The notes beneath the pieces are model-generated. The model ran no database searches. It was given only the letters and a program-made list of their open reading frames with translations, and was not told where the DNA came from. Positions 44,518 through 53,158 of a DNA stretch of 64,000 nt are shown piece by piece (position 1 is the first letter of the stretch; every line of letters begins with the position of its first letter). The position numbers were made by a program, and so were the translations under genes. The DNA is from an uncultured Megasphaera sp. (GTDB taxonomy: Bacteria > Bacillota > Negativicutes > Veillonellales > Megasphaeraceae): assembly GCA_900554215.1 (NCBI GenBank), contig USGG01000004.1, positions 3,744 to 67,743 of the forward strand, written 5' to 3'.

Positions 44518-45195
44518 ATGGATAATTGGATAGATGCCGCTCGGCTTACGGTTATCGTAGGGCACTTTGGCAGCGGCAAAACGGAATTTGCCGTAAATAT
44601 GGCAATGGCCTTGGCTGATAAGGGGCATCCCTTTGCCTTGGCTGATTTAGATGTCGTAGACCCATATTTTCGCTCGCGCGAATGCCGGGATATGATAGAA
44701 GAACGAGGCGGCCGGCTGATTGCCAGCTCGCAGATGCATGTAGATGCTGACTTGCCGTCTATGCCGCCCGATGTATTTGCCTTGTTTGATAATCCTGAGT
44801 TATATGGGATTTTAGATATTGGCGGCGACCCGTCGGGAGCCAGAGTGCTGGCCCGCTATCGTCATGATCTTCAGCGATGCGGAGCCCGTGTGCTGTGCGT
44901 CGTCAATGCCAATCGGCCCTTATCGGATACGGCAGAAAAAGCCGAACGATATGTACGGGCGATTGAACAGTCGTCAGGAATGAATATCGACGGCTTGGTC
45001 AATAATACGCACTGCTGCCAGCTGACCGACGTTGAAGACGTCGTTGCCGGCGCGAAGATGGCGCAGGAAGTATCGGTATTAACCGGAATCCCCGTAGTCT
45101 GCCATGCTGTCCCCCTACGTTTGGCAGATCGGGTTTCGGATTTAGTATATCCTGTATTCCCTATGCAGTTGTACATGAAGAAACCTTGGGAATGA
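44518..45195 (+). CDS. P-loop ATPase (MinD/NifH-like) associated with a 2-oxoacid oxidoreductase
   Basis: 225 residues. Starts RLTVIVGHFGSGKTEFAVNM with a Walker A loop (GHFGSGKTE, about residues 15-23), then ALADLDVVDPYFRSRE, a deviant-Walker-type second region, YGILDIGGDPSGARVLARY and VVNANRPLSD. This is the SIMIBI ATPase fold of MinD/ParA/CooC relatives. No membrane segment. It is the first gene of an operon with ferredoxin and 2-oxoacid:ferredoxin oxidoreductase subunits. A role in cluster or cofactor insertion, or in activating the complex, is an inference from position and resemblance to CooC-type maturation ATPases. The start ATG 44518 follows AATGAGGAG. Confidence 0.75.
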   Translation: MDNWIDAARLTVIVGHFGSGKTEFAVNMAMALADKGHPFALADLDVVDPYFRSRECRDMIEERGGRLIASSQMHVDADLPSMPPDVFALFDNPELYGILDIGGDPSGARVLARYRHDLQRCGARVLCVVNANRPLSDTAEKAERYVRAIEQSSGMNIDGLVNNTHCCQLTDVEDVVAGAKMAQEVSVLTGIPVVCHAVPLRLADRVSDLVYPVFPMQLYMKKPWE

Positions 45196-45224
45196 CACCC
45201 GCAAAGAAAGGAGACGTAACACCT

Positions 45225-45434
45225 ATGGCAATGCATTTGACTTTCAGAAAAGAGCGTTGTAAAGGATGCGGATTGTGCATCACCGTATGTCCCAAACAGA
45301 TTCTGGCCTTGGAAGACGGCACGAATATTAAGGGCTACCGGCCGGCACACTGCACGGATGAATCGCTCTGCATCGGCTGCGCAAGCTGCGCAAGAATTTG
45401 CCCGGATTCGATCATTACTATTGAAAAGGACTAA
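45225..45434 (+). CDS. 2x[4Fe-4S] ferredoxin, delta-type subunit of 2-oxoacid oxidoreductase
   Basis: 69 residues from ATG 45225 (SD AAAGGAG); an upstream in-frame ATG overlapping the previous gene is not preferred. Two full cluster motifs, CKGCGLCITVCP and CIGCASCARICP. It corresponds to the KorD/PorD subunit that takes electrons from the TPP-bound substrate via the catalytic subunits. It lies in a tight five-gene operon, P-loop ATPase - delta - alpha - beta - gamma. Confidence 0.93.
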   Translation: MAMHLTFRKERCKGCGLCITVCPKQILALEDGTNIKGYRPAHCTDESLCIGCASCARICPDSIITIEKD

Positions 45435-45457
45435 CAAAGAGGAGTGTGAACTGTTCC

Positions 45458-46525
45458 ATGAAAAGAGAAATTTGGAAGGGCAGTGAAGCTATAGCTGAAG
45501 CCGCAATTCGTGCAGGCTGTCGCGGTTTCTTCGGATATCCCATTACCCCGCAGAATGAAATCCCTGAATATATGTCGCTGAGAATGCCTCAGGTAGGCGG
45601 CGTGTTCGTACAGGCTGAATCGGAAGTAGCAGCTATCAACATGGTATACGGCGCGGCCGGTTCCGGCGTTCGCGCTATGACGTCCTCGTCGTCTCCGGGC
45701 GTCAGCTTGAAACAGGAAGGCATCAGCTACGCCGCAGGCGCACAGCTGCCGGCGGTTATCGTCAACGTCATGCGCGGCGGCCCGGGCCTTGGCTCCATCC
45801 AGCCGTCCCAGGCAGACTATTTCCAGGCAACCCGCGGTGGCGGAAACGGCGACTATCGTACGCCAGTCCTGGCTCCGGCCAACCTGCAGGAAGCTGTCGA
45901 CCTGGTACAGGAAGCTTTCGACATTGCTGACCAGTACCGCACGCCTGTCGTCGTATTGGCAGACGGCCTCATCGGTCAGATGATGGAACCAATCGTATGG
46001 AAAGAACACAAACAGCGTCCCCTGCCGCCGAAGGACTGGGCATCGAGCGGACGCGGCGACCGTGACCACAACAACTTCATCAACTCCCTGCTCATCGACG
46101 CCCCGTCGTGCGAAAAACACAACGAAGAGCTGCTGAAGATTTACGCAGAAATCGAAAAGAACGAAGTACGCTGGGAAGAAATCATGCTGGAAGACGCAGA
46201 ACTGGTCTTCACGGCCTATGGCACGCCGGCCCGTATTGCCATTACGGTGGCGGAAAACCTGCGCAAGAAAGGCATCAAAGCCGGCGTATTCCGCCCGATT
46301 ACGCTGTGGCCGTTCCCGTATGCCCGCCTGAGAGAAATTGCAGAACAGGCATCGGTTAAGGTATTCCTGGACGTAGAAATGAGCGCCGGCCAGATGGTCG
46401 AAGACGTCAAGCTTGCCGTTGGCGACCGGAAACCGATCGATTTCTATGGCCGGTTGGGCGGCATGATCCCGACGGTTTCGGAAATCGAAGCCAAGGCAGA
46501 AGCAGTCATGGGGGAGGTAAAATAA
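45458..46525 (+). CDS. 2-oxoacid:ferredoxin oxidoreductase alpha subunit (VorB/KorA type)
   Basis: About 355 residues from ATG 45458; GTG 45446 lies too close to the SD AAAGAGGAG. The TPP pyrimidine-binding domain is seen in GSEAIAEAAIRAGCRGFFGYPITPQNEIPEYM, QAESEVAAINMVYGAAGSG, SSSSPGVSLKQEGISYAAGA and ATRGGGNGDYRTPVLAP; the C-terminal domain has FRPITLWPFP. Closest in layout to VorB (3-methyl-2-oxobutanoate) and KorA. Oxidises a 2-oxoacid with CoA to acyl-CoA, CO2 and reduced ferredoxin; exact substrate not readable from sequence, branched-chain 2-oxoacids or 2-oxoglutarate most likely. It ends 1 base before the beta start. Confidence 0.9.
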   Translation: MKREIWKGSEAIAEAAIRAGCRGFFGYPITPQNEIPEYMSLRMPQVGGVFVQAESEVAAINMVYGAAGSGVRAMTSSSSPGVSLKQEGISYAAGAQLPAVIVNVMRGGPGLGSIQPSQADYFQATRGGGNGDYRTPVLAPANLQEAVDLVQEAFDIADQYRTPVVVLADGLIGQMMEPIVWKEHKQRPLPPKDWASSGRGDRDHNNFINSLLIDAPSCEKHNEELLKIYAEIEKNEVRWEEIMLEDAELVFTAYGTPARIAITVAENLRKKGIKAGVFRPITLWPFPYARLREIAEQASVKVFLDVEMSAGQMVEDVKLAVGDRKPIDFYGRLGGMIPTVSEIEAKAEAVMGEVK

Positions 46526-46526
46526 T

Positions 46527-47270
46527 ATGAAGACTATATATGCAAAGTCCAAAGGCTTGCAGGATACCGAATTACATTACTGCCCCGGCTGCAGCCACGG
46601 TATCGTGCATAAATTAATTGCGGAAACGCTGGAAGAAATGGATGCGATCAAGACGGCTATCGGCGTATGCCCCGTAGGCTGCTCCGTATTCGCCGGCAAC
46701 TACTTTGCCTGCGATATGCTGGAAGCCGCTCACGGCCGTGCGCCTGCCGTAGCGACGGGCGTAAAACGCACCCATCCGAACGTCCCCGTCTTCACCTATC
46801 AGGGCGACGGCGACCTGGCATCCATCGGCGCGGCAGAAATCGTACACGCTGCCATGCGCGGTGAAAAATTCACGACGATCTTCATCAACAACGCAATCTA
46901 CGGCATGACGGGCGGCCAGATGGCTCCGACGACCCTGATTGGCCAGCGCGCTACGACGGCTCCCTTGGGCCGTACGGTAGAACAGGCGGGCAAACCGATG
47001 CGCGTAGCAGAAATGCTGTCGACGTTGGACGGCCTCGTCTATGCAGAACGCGTCTGCGTTGTCGATATTCCACACTTGATGAAAGCGAAAAAGGCGATCA
47101 AGAAAGCCTTTGAACGTCAGATGAACGGCGACGGATTTACCTTTATCGAAGTATTAGCCGCCTGCCCGACGAACTGGGGTATGGATATTCATGAAGCAAA
47201 CAAGTGGCTCATGGAAAATATGGCTACGTACTATCCTCTTGGCGTAATTAAAGATGCGGAGGTGCAATAA
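46527..47270 (+). CDS. 2-oxoacid:ferredoxin oxidoreductase beta subunit, TPP-binding
   Basis: 247 residues. Cluster-ligand Cys near the start in YCPGCSHGIVHK and GVCPVGCSVF, then the TPP diphosphate/Mg motif GDGDLASIGAAEIVHAA with the conserved NNAIYGMTGGQMAPTT. In VorA/KorB type enzymes this subunit holds TPP and the proximal [4Fe-4S] cluster. It overlaps the operon pattern: 1 base after alpha and 1 base before the gamma ATG, so the three subunits are translationally coupled. Confidence 0.93.
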   Translation: MKTIYAKSKGLQDTELHYCPGCSHGIVHKLIAETLEEMDAIKTAIGVCPVGCSVFAGNYFACDMLEAAHGRAPAVATGVKRTHPNVPVFTYQGDGDLASIGAAEIVHAAMRGEKFTTIFINNAIYGMTGGQMAPTTLIGQRATTAPLGRTVEQAGKPMRVAEMLSTLDGLVYAERVCVVDIPHLMKAKKAIKKAFERQMNGDGFTFIEVLAACPTNWGMDIHEANKWLMENMATYYPLGVIKDAEVQ

Positions 47271-47271
47271 T

Positions 47272-47811
47272 ATGAAACACGAAGTCATACTCTCCGGTTT
47301 TGGCGGCCAGGGCGTCATGTCTATCGGTAAAAACCTTGTAGAAGCAGGGGTAGAAGAAGATCTGCAGGTTTCATGGGTACCCTCGTACGGCCCGGAAATG
47401 CGCGGCGGCACGGCGAACTGTACGGTTATTTTGAGCGATGAACGCATTGGTTCCCCGCTGGTAGAATATCCGTCGGAAGTCGTAGTCATGAACCGCGCGG
47501 CATTGGCAAAATTCGGCCCGCACGTACAAAAAGGCGGCATTATGTTCATCAACAGCAGCATTGTGCCGGACAAGGTAGACCGTGACGACGTCAAGGTATA
47601 CTATGTACCGTGCGACGACATTGCCCGCGAACTGGGCAATCCCAAGGTCAGCAACATGGTTATGCTCGGCGCATACGTAGCGGCTACGAAGGTGCTGAAA
47701 GTAGAAACCATCGAAAACATGATCCATGAAATGTTCACGGGCAAGAAAGCAAAGCTCGTTCCGCTGAACATGGAAGCCTTAAAACGCGGTATTGCCTGCG
47801 TTGAAGGGTAA
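47272..47811 (+). CDS. 2-oxoacid:ferredoxin oxidoreductase gamma subunit
   Basis: 179 residues from ATG 47272 with SD GGAGGTG; an ATG at 47254 is inside beta and lacks an SD. POR-gamma domain: ILSGFGGQGVMSIGKNL at the N-terminus, SYGPEMRGGTANCTVI, then MFINSSIVPDKV and NMVMLGAYVAATKVL. The subunit completes the catalytic core and contacts CoA. A terminator follows, so this operon ends here, independent of the IclR-associated one downstream. Confidence 0.93.
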   Translation: MKHEVILSGFGGQGVMSIGKNLVEAGVEEDLQVSWVPSYGPEMRGGTANCTVILSDERIGSPLVEYPSEVVVMNRAALAKFGPHVQKGGIMFINSSIVPDKVDRDDVKVYYVPCDDIARELGNPKVSNMVMLGAYVAATKVLKVETIENMIHEMFTGKKAKLVPLNMEALKRGIACVEG

Positions 47812-47864
47812 GGAACGCTAGACTATAATTACATAGCAGAAAACCTTTTTGCGGGTTTCTTATA

Positions 47865-47906
47865 AAAAATCCCGGTACTGTCTCATCAGGCAGTGCCGGG
47901 ATTTTT
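47865..47906 (+). terminator. Terminator of the first 2-oxoacid oxidoreductase operon
   Basis: AAAATCCCGG-ACTG / CAGT-CCGGGATTTTT, long stem with a 10-nt loop and T5. Confidence 0.92.
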
Positions 47907-48073
47907 GTTGTAGATTTTTCGTTATAATTGTTGCATTGAGAGAGTGTGGATTGTTTTTAGATAAAAAGATAGCTTCTTATTAATTGCAATTCTTATTATA
48001 GGACGACATTTTAAAGAATTTAATGCAGCATTACACTGGATTTAATCTGCTCTTAGTATATAAATATGTTTAG

Positions 48074-48098
48074 TTTATTGATATATTATATCAATAAA
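48074..48098. promoter_or_regulatory. 25-bp perfect AT-rich palindrome
   Basis: Arms TTTATTGATATA (48074-48085) and TATATCAATAAA (48087-48098) around one T, about 80-100 bp upstream of the promoter. The core TTGAT-N7-ATCAA recalls FNR/CRP-family half-sites but with different spacing. The rest of the 47907-48175 gap is AT-rich with no gene. Confidence 0.5.
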
Positions 48099-48175
48099 AT
48101 AATGTAAGATTACTAAAATTTATAAGAAATACATAGTATATTTCTAAAAAGAATAAGAAATATGCAAAAAGTGAC

Positions 48176-48204
48176 TTGTAAATGCTATATACCTATGATA
48201 CCAT
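48176..48204 (+). promoter_or_regulatory. Promoter of the aminotransferase-MFS operon
   Basis: TTGTAA (48176-48181), 17-bp spacer, extended -10 TGATACCAT (TACCAT 48199-48204). The same TGATACCAT -10 is used by the promoter at 57368. Confidence 0.65.
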
Positions 48205-48224
48205 GTAATTAAGATAAAAAAAAC

Positions 48225-48237
48225 AGAACAACGTTCT
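48225..48237. promoter_or_regulatory. AGAACnnnGTTCT operator, site 1
   Basis: AGAACAACGTTCT, with a nearby extra half-site CAGAACA (48244-48250). It lies about 14-26 bases after the predicted transcription start, a roadblock position for a repressor. Likely bound by the IclR protein encoded at 52347. Confidence 0.75.
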
Positions 48238-48276
48238 ATACAACAGAACAAAAAATAAATTTAAGGAGTGATTCAT

Positions 48277-49458
48277 ATGCAGTTTTCTGAAAGAATGTCA
48301 AGAATTCAACCGTCGGCTATTCGTGATGTACAGAAAAAAATATCTAAAAAGCCAGGAGTAATTTCTTTTGCAGCTGGCTTGCCGGATCCGGATTTATTTC
48401 CGTTGGAAGCATTAGCGGTTTCGACAGAAAAAATGATTCGGGAAAAAGGTAAAGAAGCTTTTCAATATGGATTGACTAAAGGCTACGGGCCGATGCTTGA
48501 TAAAATCCTCGAACGAATGGCTCGTAAAGAAAATATTCATGCGACTGTGGACAATATCATCATGACGACAGGCTCTCAGCAGGGATTGGCGTTGACTGCT
48601 ATGATGTTCCTGGAAGAAGGGGATATCGTTGTTGCTGAAAATCCAAGCTATTTGGGCGGAATCAATGCTTGTCGTCCCTATGGGGCTCAATTTATAGGCG
48701 TAGATACGGATGAAGATGGAATTGATACGGAGCAGTTGGATAAGGTATTAAGTGAAAATCCAAAAGTTAAGTTACTGTACGTTATTCCTAATTTCCAAAA
48801 TCCGACAGGTAAAGCTTGGACACTGGAACGGCGCAAAGCCTTTATGGAAGTTATCAATAAGTACGACGTCATGGTAGTTGAAGATAATCCTTATGGAGAA
48901 ATTCGGTTTAAAGGCGAATTCGTTCCTACGTTGAAATCTATGGATACGCAGGGAAAAATCATATATTTAGGTTCTTTCTCGAAAATATTGGCACCCGGCC
49001 TTCGCCTGGCATGGATGTGCGCGAATCCGGAAGTCATCAAACAAGCCGAATTGATCAAGGAAGGCTGGGATTTACAGTGCAACCAATTTGTCCAGGTACA
49101 GGCTGTGGCATTCATGAATTCCTATGACCTTGAAAAACACATTCAGGGAATTCAGCAGGCGTACAAGGACAAATGCGAGCTCATGCTGGCTGAAATGGAA
49201 AAAGAATTTCCGGCTAATGTGAAGTTTACGAAGCCGGAAGGCGGCATGTTTATCTGGGTTGTCCTGCCGGAACACGTCGACGCCAACGCTTTCTTAGACA
49301 CGGCTTTAGAATACGGTGTCGCCTATATTCCCGGCGAATTCTTCTACGCTAATGAAGGCCCGAAGAATACGATGCGCATGAACTTCACGACCGTATCGGA
49401 AGAAAAGATCGTAGAAGGGATTCATTTGCTGGGAAAAGCTTTAAAAAGTATTTGCTGA
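48277..49458 (+). CDS. PLP-dependent aminotransferase (class I/II, 2-aminoadipate/aromatic type)
   Basis: 393 residues from ATG 48277 (SD AAGGAG, 8 bases); a GTG three codons earlier is too close. Fold-type I aminotransferase without the N-terminal GntR domain of MocR: VISFAAGLPDPDLFPLE, YGLTKGYGPMLDKI, MTTGSQQGLALTAMMFL, YVIPNFQNPTGKAWT, VVEDNPYGEIRF and the PLP lysine in YLGSFSKILAPGLRLAWM. This LysN/ARO8-like group accepts 2-aminoadipate, aromatic and branched-chain amino acids. It would deaminate an imported amino acid to the 2-oxoacid used by the oxidoreductase downstream. The IclR-type operator lies ahead of it. Confidence 0.88.
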   Translation: MQFSERMSRIQPSAIRDVQKKISKKPGVISFAAGLPDPDLFPLEALAVSTEKMIREKGKEAFQYGLTKGYGPMLDKILERMARKENIHATVDNIIMTTGSQQGLALTAMMFLEEGDIVVAENPSYLGGINACRPYGAQFIGVDTDEDGIDTEQLDKVLSENPKVKLLYVIPNFQNPTGKAWTLERRKAFMEVINKYDVMVVEDNPYGEIRFKGEFVPTLKSMDTQGKIIYLGSFSKILAPGLRLAWMCANPEVIKQAELIKEGWDLQCNQFVQVQAVAFMNSYDLEKHIQGIQQAYKDKCELMLAEMEKEFPANVKFTKPEGGMFIWVVLPEHVDANAFLDTALEYGVAYIPGEFFYANEGPKNTMRMNFTTVSEEKIVEGIHLLGKALKSIC

Positions 49459-49509
49459 TGTAAACTTTACAAAGATAGAAACACTCCATCTAAGGAGGGA
49501 CGCAAAAAA

Positions 49510-50760
49510 ATGACAAATAAAGTGAGTTTCAAGTTAGTTTTGACCATGTTTGTTTTAGGGGCTTGCTGGTCCATTGTATATATTATTCCTTTTATACAAT
49601 ATATATGGTATGACCCATTTAAAGAATTCATCAACGGGACAAACATGGAAATGGGGTTTTTGATCACCATATATGGGTTTGGAAATATTTGGGGGGCACC
49701 TCTTGGAGGATGGTTTGCTGATCGCTTCAACTACAAATACATATACGTAGGTTCAGTTATTCTAAATGGTCTGTTGACAATTGCTTTCGTGTTTAATCCT
49801 ACGTATTCGTTTGCCGTATTCATTTGGATTGGCTTTGCCTTTGCTAGTTTGTTTATGAATTATCCGGCACACATTAAGATTATTAGAAGTTTAACGACTG
49901 ATGAAAATCAGGGAAAAATCTTCGGTTTTAATGAAACCTTCATTGGCGTATGGAATATTATTATCAATATGATGATGATGGCCATTTACGTCAAGTTTAT
50001 GGAAGGTATTGCCGGCTTAACAGCTGCGATGATGGGTGTCGCAATTTTGTCCATCGTGTTAGGCGTTATCGCATTCTTTGTTCTTGAAAAGCCGAAGAAA
50101 TCTTTGGAAACGGAAGAAAAGACGAATATTATCCAAGACTTCATTTTAGTAGGCCGTAAAAAAGCCACTTGGTTGGTAGCTATCCTCGTATTCTCTATTT
50201 ATTCCTTCCTGACTACATTGACATACTTCACTCCGTATTTTACGGACGTACTTGGAGTTACTATTGTTTTTACTGGATGGGTTGCTATCTTGAGACAACA
50301 TGGGATGACGTTGCTGGGCGCTCCTATTGGCGGCATACTTTCTGATATTTTGAAATCTCCGTCAAAAGTTTTGTTGGGTGTACAGGCTTTGGGGATTTTG
50401 GGATTTATCATGCTGCTTACAGTACATACGATGACAGCGCCGATTTTGATTGCATTGACATTGATTTTATCTGCAGCAGTATATATTGGCCGGGGCGCGT
50501 ACTATGCGACCATTACGGAAGCGGGCATTCCTAGGGAATTGACAGCGTCTACCATTGGGATTGCGGCGGCTATTGGCTTCTCTCCTGACTTATTCCAGTT
50601 TACGCTGTTTGGATATTGGCTGGACGTATATGGAAAGACGGCTTATACCTATATGTTCATTTTCCAAACGGTTGTACTGATTATCGGGTTCTTTGCAGCT
50701 ATCGGTATTTTGAGGTTGCGGAAACAGAATCATGAAACTGTTCAGGCTATGGCAGAATAG
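49510..50760 (+). CDS. MFS transporter (organic acid/amino acid type), paralogue 1
   Basis: 416 residues, 12 predicted membrane segments, Major Facilitator Superfamily. The loop 2-3 motif appears as GGWFADRFNYKY. Conserved pieces such as IPFIQYIWYDPF and NYPAHIKIIRSL are shared with the carrier at 57456 (TPFIQYVFYDAL, YFPAHIKLCRLV), so the two are paralogues. A central cytoplasmic linker (FVLEKPKKSLETEEK) splits the two six-helix halves. SD TAAGGAGG; 51 bases after the aminotransferase, so the same operon. Substrate unknown; a 2-oxo/2-hydroxyacid or amino acid, taken in or exchanged, fits the context. Confidence 0.82.
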   Translation: MTNKVSFKLVLTMFVLGACWSIVYIIPFIQYIWYDPFKEFINGTNMEMGFLITIYGFGNIWGAPLGGWFADRFNYKYIYVGSVILNGLLTIAFVFNPTYSFAVFIWIGFAFASLFMNYPAHIKIIRSLTTDENQGKIFGFNETFIGVWNIIINMMMMAIYVKFMEGIAGLTAAMMGVAILSIVLGVIAFFVLEKPKKSLETEEKTNIIQDFILVGRKKATWLVAILVFSIYSFLTTLTYFTPYFTDVLGVTIVFTGWVAILRQHGMTLLGAPIGGILSDILKSPSKVLLGVQALGILGFIMLLTVHTMTAPILIALTLILSAAVYIGRGAYYATITEAGIPRELTASTIGIAAAIGFSPDLFQFTLFGYWLDVYGKTAYTYMFIFQTVVLIIGFFAAIGILRLRKQNHETVQAMAE

Positions 50761-50770
50761 ACTCGTGTAC

Positions 50771-50801
50771 CCAAGTAATAGAACGTTGTTCTATTACTTG
50801 G
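50771..50801. promoter_or_regulatory. AGAACnnnGTTCT operator, site 2, in a 31-bp perfect palindrome
   Basis: Arms CCAAGTAATAGAAC and GTTCTATTACTTGG around GTT; core AGAACGTTGTTCT (50780-50792). It sits in the 61-bp gap between MFS and permease genes with no clear promoter between, so it may act as repressor roadblock on read-through and as an RNA hairpin. Confidence 0.78.
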
Positions 50802-50821
50802 GAATAAAGGGGGAGGTTTGA

Positions 50822-52294
50822 ATGGATGGCAGTACCGATGGTACGTTAAGGCGGGCGCTTAAAGCCAGGCACATTACAATGATTGCCTTAGGGGGAACTA
50901 TTGGAACGGGGTTATTCGTCGCTTTAGGCGGCTCTCTCAGTAGCGCCGGCGCGGGCGGCACGTTGACCGCATATCTTGCGATTGGGATTATGGTCTACTT
51001 TCTAATGACCAGTCTGGGGGAAATGTCAACGTTTATGCCCGTTTCCGGTTCATTTGAAACCTATGCGTCGCGGTTTATCGACCCGGCGCTGGGATTTGCA
51101 TTAGGATGGAATTATTGGATTAATTGGGCGGTTACGTTAGCTTCTGAACTCGTCGCCGCCGCTATGATCATTCAGTTTTGGTTTCCCAATACCAGTTCAT
51201 TTCTCTGGAGTGCGGCATTTCTGCTTATTCTTGTTTTGCTGAACATATTATCCGCTCAATTATATGGGGAGTCGGAGTTTTGGTTTGCAGGAATTAAGGT
51301 TGTAACGGTTATCGTGTTTCTGATTTTGGGCGTGGGCCTTATTCTGGGGATTATTGGCGGAGGCCAGCCTGTAGGATTTGAAAATTGGCAGGCAGGAGAC
51401 GGAATGTTCCCCGGCGGGTTATTCGCTACGTTCAGTGTGTTTTTAATTGCCGGATATTCCTTTATGGGGACTGAAGTAGTCGGCGTTGCTGCCGGCGAAT
51501 CGGCGAATCCGCGCCGAGACGTCCCAAAAGCGATTCACACGGTGTTTTGGAGAATTTTACTGTTTTACATTGGTACGATTCTCGTTATCAGCTTTTTGAT
51601 GCCGTATAATGACCCGGATTTGTTAAAAAGCGGTTTGGAAGCCATCGGAGTCAGTCCCTTTACCTTGGTTTTTGAACGAGCCGGGATGGCGTTGGCTGCG
51701 TCCGTTATGAACGCTGTCATCCTGACGGCTGTACTGTCCTGCGGCAACACGGGGTTGTATGCTGGTTCCAGAATGCTGTACGCCTTGGCTTTAGAGGGGA
51801 AAGCGCCTAAGTTCCTGGCCAAGACCAGTTCGCGAGGCGTGCCTTATATGTCCGTAGCGTTTACGGCGGTCGTGGGTATGATGGCCTTCCTTACGTCCGT
51901 CGCAGGAACTGGCAAGGTATATGTCTGGCTAGTAAACGGCGCGGGACTGACAAGTTTTATCGCCTGGCTGGGTATAGCCTGGAGCCATTACCGGTTCCGC
52001 AGAGCGTATCTTGCGCAGGGACATCGTGTGGACGAGTTGCCTTATGCAAGCAAGTTTTTCCCTCTGGGACCTTGGATCGGCATGGGAATTTGCGCTGTCG
52101 TTATTATTGGCCAAGCGTTGTTTTTCTTTGCCGAAAGTGAAATCGACTGGGGAGGCCTCATCGTTACATATAGCAGTATACCCCTGTTTTTAGGCTTGTT
52201 TGTTTGGTATAAGAAAAAATATGGCACGCACATGTTGACGCTTGAAGAAGTTGATTTTTCTGTTCCGCTAGATGTTTTAAAAAAGAGAGGGTAA
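50822..52294 (+). CDS. Amino-acid permease (APC family, GABA/proline/aromatic type)
   Basis: 490 residues, 12 membrane segments, amino acid-polyamine-organocation superfamily, AAT group. N-terminus LRRALKARHITMIALGGTIGTGLFVALGGSL is the hallmark of this group (TM1 GxxIGTGLF), followed by SLGEMSTFMPVSGSFETYASRFIDPALGFA, GWNYWINWAVTLASELVAA, AGYSFMGTEVVGVAAGES and SGNTGLYAGSRMLYALA-like CGNTGLYAGSRMLYALA. Proton-driven uptake of a neutral, basic or aromatic amino acid. It heads the stretch permease - iclR - CoA transferase - ferredoxin - alpha - beta - gamma, which runs unbroken to the terminator at 57127. Confidence 0.92.
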   Translation: MDGSTDGTLRRALKARHITMIALGGTIGTGLFVALGGSLSSAGAGGTLTAYLAIGIMVYFLMTSLGEMSTFMPVSGSFETYASRFIDPALGFALGWNYWINWAVTLASELVAAAMIIQFWFPNTSSFLWSAAFLLILVLLNILSAQLYGESEFWFAGIKVVTVIVFLILGVGLILGIIGGGQPVGFENWQAGDGMFPGGLFATFSVFLIAGYSFMGTEVVGVAAGESANPRRDVPKAIHTVFWRILLFYIGTILVISFLMPYNDPDLLKSGLEAIGVSPFTLVFERAGMALAASVMNAVILTAVLSCGNTGLYAGSRMLYALALEGKAPKFLAKTSSRGVPYMSVAFTAVVGMMAFLTSVAGTGKVYVWLVNGAGLTSFIAWLGIAWSHYRFRRAYLAQGHRVDELPYASKFFPLGPWIGMGICAVVIIGQALFFFAESEIDWGGLIVTYSSIPLFLGLFVWYKKKYGTHMLTLEEVDFSVPLDVLKKRG

Positions 52295-52297
52295 GTG

Positions 52298-52329
52298 TTA
52301 CAATTTAGTTAGAAATAACTAGATTGTAA
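52298..52329 (+). promoter_or_regulatory. GAAA-loop hairpin upstream of iclR
   Basis: TTACAATTTAGTTA (52298-52311) and TAACTAGATTGTAA (52316-52329) pair over 14 bp with one mismatch around a GAAA tetraloop. No T-tract follows. It lies between permease stop and iclR SD: either a second operator or a processing/stabilising stem. Confidence 0.6.
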
Positions 52330-52346
52330 AGGAGTGCATTCTCATT

Positions 52347-53135
52347 ATGAATAATAGTAATATAGCATCTGTAGAACGGGCATTAGACGTATTGTTGCTT
52401 TTGTATGGAGAAGGAAAGGAGATGGGCGTTTCAGAAATTGCTAACCAATTAGGCGTATATAAAAGTACGGTGCATCGGACGTTAGTTACGCTGCAATCGA
52501 AGCACTTTGTACAAAAAAACGAGGTAACCGATAAGTATTGGTTAGGAGCCAGCTTATATGCTATCGGCATGATGGTTGCCAATACGTATTCTTTAGCTGA
52601 TATAGTAGCGCCGGAAGCGGATATTTTGTATATGAAGGTAAAGGATATCGTCAACGTTTCCATTTTGCATGTCGATTCGCTGAACGGCTATAAGAGCGTC
52701 GTTATTTACAAGGCCCGCGGACCGCAGCCGATGTTGAGCATGAATCCTGAAATCGGCTCTCATATGGACGCTTACGCTTCGTCTGTCGGCAAATGTATGC
52801 TGGCGTTTAACGAGATTGATTGGCAAGTGGTAAAGGATACGAAGTTTTATGCATATACTAAAAACACGTTGACCAGCGTAGAAGCGCTGCAGGCAGAATT
52901 GGAACAAGTCCGTAAGCAAGGCTATGCGCTGGACAACGAAGAACGAGAAGAAGGTTTGTTTTGCGTAGGCGCGCCGATCTTTAATAAAAAGGGAAAGGCG
53001 ATTGCGGCTATCTCTATATCCGGACCTAAAACCAGGGTATTTGATAATGATTTCGAAGAAAAAGTACGACTTTTGAAGCAATGCGCGCAGCGTGTGTCGA
53101 CATTGACGAAAGATATAAGAGCTATGGATGAGTAA
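52347..53135 (+). CDS. IclR-family transcriptional regulator
   Basis: 262 residues. N-terminal winged HTH: ASVERALDVLLLLYGEGKEM, VSEIANQLGVYKSTVHRTL (recognition helix) and the wing. From about residue 80 the effector domain, with VNVSILHVDSLNGYKSVVIY, SHMDAYASSVGKCMLAF (usually G..xPLHATAxGKxLLA) and FCVGAPIFNKKGKAIAAISISGP. The ligand is probably a small organic acid. It is embedded in the operon it likely controls; the AGAACnnnGTTCT palindrome at four promoters or gaps of this island is the best candidate site. SD AAAGGAGTG. Confidence 0.93.
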   Translation: MNNSNIASVERALDVLLLLYGEGKEMGVSEIANQLGVYKSTVHRTLVTLQSKHFVQKNEVTDKYWLGASLYAIGMMVANTYSLADIVAPEADILYMKVKDIVNVSILHVDSLNGYKSVVIYKARGPQPMLSMNPEIGSHMDAYASSVGKCMLAFNEIDWQVVKDTKFYAYTKNTLTSVEALQAELEQVRKQGYALDNEEREEGLFCVGAPIFNKKGKAIAAISISGPKTRVFDNDFEEKVRLLKQCAQRVSTLTKDIRAMDE

Positions 53136-53158
53136 TCCTATGAGAAAGGAGCTGTCGT

